From Lysobacteraceae bacterium (lineage in GTDB: Bacteria > Pseudomonadota > Gammaproteobacteria > Xanthomonadales > Xanthomonadaceae): a stretch of DNA of 64,000 nucleotides. Below, one piece after another: positions 62,549 to 64,000 of this stretch. The DNA lies in the NCBI GenBank assembly GCA_024508915.1, contig JANINR010000014.1, positions 1 through 64,000 on the forward strand, in the 5' to 3' direction. Position 1 is the stretch's first letter; each line of letters starts with the position of its first letter. A program made the position numbers and the translations under genes. The notes under the pieces were generated by a model, which was given only the letters and a program-made list of their open reading frames with translations, had not been told where the DNA came from and did no database searches.

Positions 62549-64000
62549 ATGCCATCCTCCGACCTGATCCAGAGCGTGCGCGCGCAGGCGACGCTGCGCC
62601 TGAAGTTCGGCCTGTTCGTGCTCATGGTCATGCTCGGCGCGATGGCCTACTGGGGGCCGGCGCGCCCGGAGAGCGGCCACTGGGAGATCGGCGCGTTCGG
62701 CGTCGTCTACCTCGCCTACAACTTCACCGCCTGGTACCTCGCGCACCGCAGTCGCGCGATACCCCCGAACGTGCTCATCGCGACCACCGCGGTGCTCGAT
62801 CCGGTGATGCTGTCGGCGCTGCTGGTGATCGTCGGGCGCGCGTCGATCCTGTTCGTGGGCTTCTACATCTTCACCATCCTGGGCTTCGGTTTCCGGGTCG
62901 GCCGCCGCGCCATGCACCTGTGCCAGGCGATCTCGATCGCCGGCTTCGGCCTGGTCGCCGCGATGTCGCCGGCGTGGCGCGAGAACCCGTTGTTCGAGCT
63001 GTCGCACCTGGTCCTGCTCACCGTGGTCCCGCTGTACGCCGGCGTGCTGATCCGCAAGCTGCAGGACGCCCGCGACGCGGCGGAGCGCGCGAGCCTGGCG
63101 AAGTCCCAACTGCTGGCCAAGGTCAGCCACGAGCTGCGCACGCCGTTGACGGGCATCGTCTCCACCGCGTCGCTGATCGAGGCGCAGTCCAGCGACCCGG
63201 GCAGCGCCGCGCGCGCGCACTCGATCATCGAGCTTGCGCTCGGGCTCGACGTGGAGATCAAGCAGCTCCTCGACCTGTCGCGGATCGAATCCGGCCGCGA
63301 CGCGGCGCAGCAGATCGCCTTCGACATCCGCCAGGTCACCGACCACGTCGCGCGGACGCTCGCGCCGATCGCGGCCGCGAAGGACATCGGGCTATCGGTC
63401 GAAGTCGACCCGGCGATCTCCGGCGAGGTCCTCGGCGACGCGCACGCGCTCAACAGCGTGCTGATGAACCTGGCCGGCAACGCCGTCAAGTTCACCGAGG
63501 CCGGCTCGGTGCTCGTCGAGGCGTTGCTGCTCGGCCAGGAGGGCGACGTGCTGCGCGTCGGCTTCAGCGTGCGCGACACCGGCATCGGCATCCCGGTCGA
63601 ACTGCAGCAGAAGATCTTCGAGCCGTTCTTCCAGGTCGAGACCGGGCCGGTGCGCAAGTACGGCGGCACGGGGCTCGGCACCTCGATCGCCCTCTCGCAC
63701 GTGCGGCGGATGGGCGGCGAGCTGCAGCTGGAAAGCCACCCCGGGGTCGGCACGAAGTTCTGGTTCGAGCTGCGCATGGCGCGCGCGGCCGCCAGCCCGG
63801 CGCCGGCGGTGGAGGCACCGGTGCGCATCGTGCGCGACAAGCGGGTCCTCGTCGCCGACGACAACCGCACCAACCTGCAGCTGATCCGCGAGATGCTGGA
63901 GCGCGACGGCCATCGCGTCGCCGGCGTGGAGTCGGGCCAGGGCGCGCTGGAGGCGCTGGCCGCCGGCGACTTCGACGTCGTGTTCCTGGACTTCAACATG
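62549..64000 (+). CDS. Hybrid sensor histidine kinase, RpfC-like, truncated by window end
   Basis: 484 codons open to the window end; multi-TM N-terminus, SQLLAKVSHELRTPLTGI H-box, DTGIGIP/GGTGLGTSIA ATPase motifs, RVLVADDNRTNLQLI receiver start; missing from ORF track because no stop codon. Confidence 0.85.
   Translation, partial: MPSSDLIQSVRAQATLRLKFGLFVLMVMLGAMAYWGPARPESGHWEIGAFGVVYLAYNFTAWYLAHRSRAIPPNVLIATTAVLDPVMLSALLVIVGRASILFVGFYIFTILGFGFRVGRRAMHLCQAISIAGFGLVAAMSPAWRENPLFELSHLVLLTVVPLYAGVLIRKLQDARDAAERASLAKSQLLAKVSHELRTPLTGIVSTASLIEAQSSDPGSAARAHSIIELALGLDVEIKQLLDLSRIESGRDAAQQIAFDIRQVTDHVARTLAPIAAAKDIGLSVEVDPAISGEVLGDAHALNSVLMNLAGNAVKFTEAGSVLVEALLLGQEGDVLRVGFSVRDTGIGIPVELQQKIFEPFFQVETGPVRKYGGTGLGTSIALSHVRRMGGELQLESHPGVGTKFWFELRMARAAASPAPAVEAPVRIVRDKRVLVADDNRTNLQLIREMLERDGHRVAGVESGQGALEALAAGDFDVVFLDFNM

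Overview
GC-rich gammaproteobacterial chromosome (gene content and order suggest Xanthomonadaceae, Lysobacter/Luteimonas-like; inference). Positions 1 to about 40,880 are most of a complete-looking temperate siphophage whose left end lies outside the window. It has a Mu-like head module (DUF935-type portal fused to a MuF-like domain, Mor-like activator), a lambda/GTA-like tail module with a G/GT frameshift, a lysis cassette containing a membrane-anchored PAS protein, a CI/Cro-type switch, and an early region with RdgC, a beta-clamp homolog, a DNA methyltransferase and several recombinases (three tyrosine, one serine). The right boundary carries a 28-bp dif-like XerCD site (40856-40883) next to the phage integrase. 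By my manual scan, E. coli-type KOPS motifs (GGGNAGGG) switch polarity across this site, so the prophage appears to sit in chromosomal dif. Positions 40,963-64,000 are host core genes: usp, rarA, lolA, ftsK, ald, trxB, aat, infA, clpA, clpS, mnmA, hflD, a vapBC-like pair, acnA, fadD-like, ACP and a truncated hybrid histidine kinase. The most interesting signals are the dif/KOPS architecture, a three-copy TTTAAGGAC-N16-TGRTAY element at the phage transcription-unit starts with a candidate Mor-like activator, the PAS lysis-cassette protein, the phage sliding clamp, and a low-GC propeller-like insertion in the tail hub. No searches were run; all names come from reading the translations.
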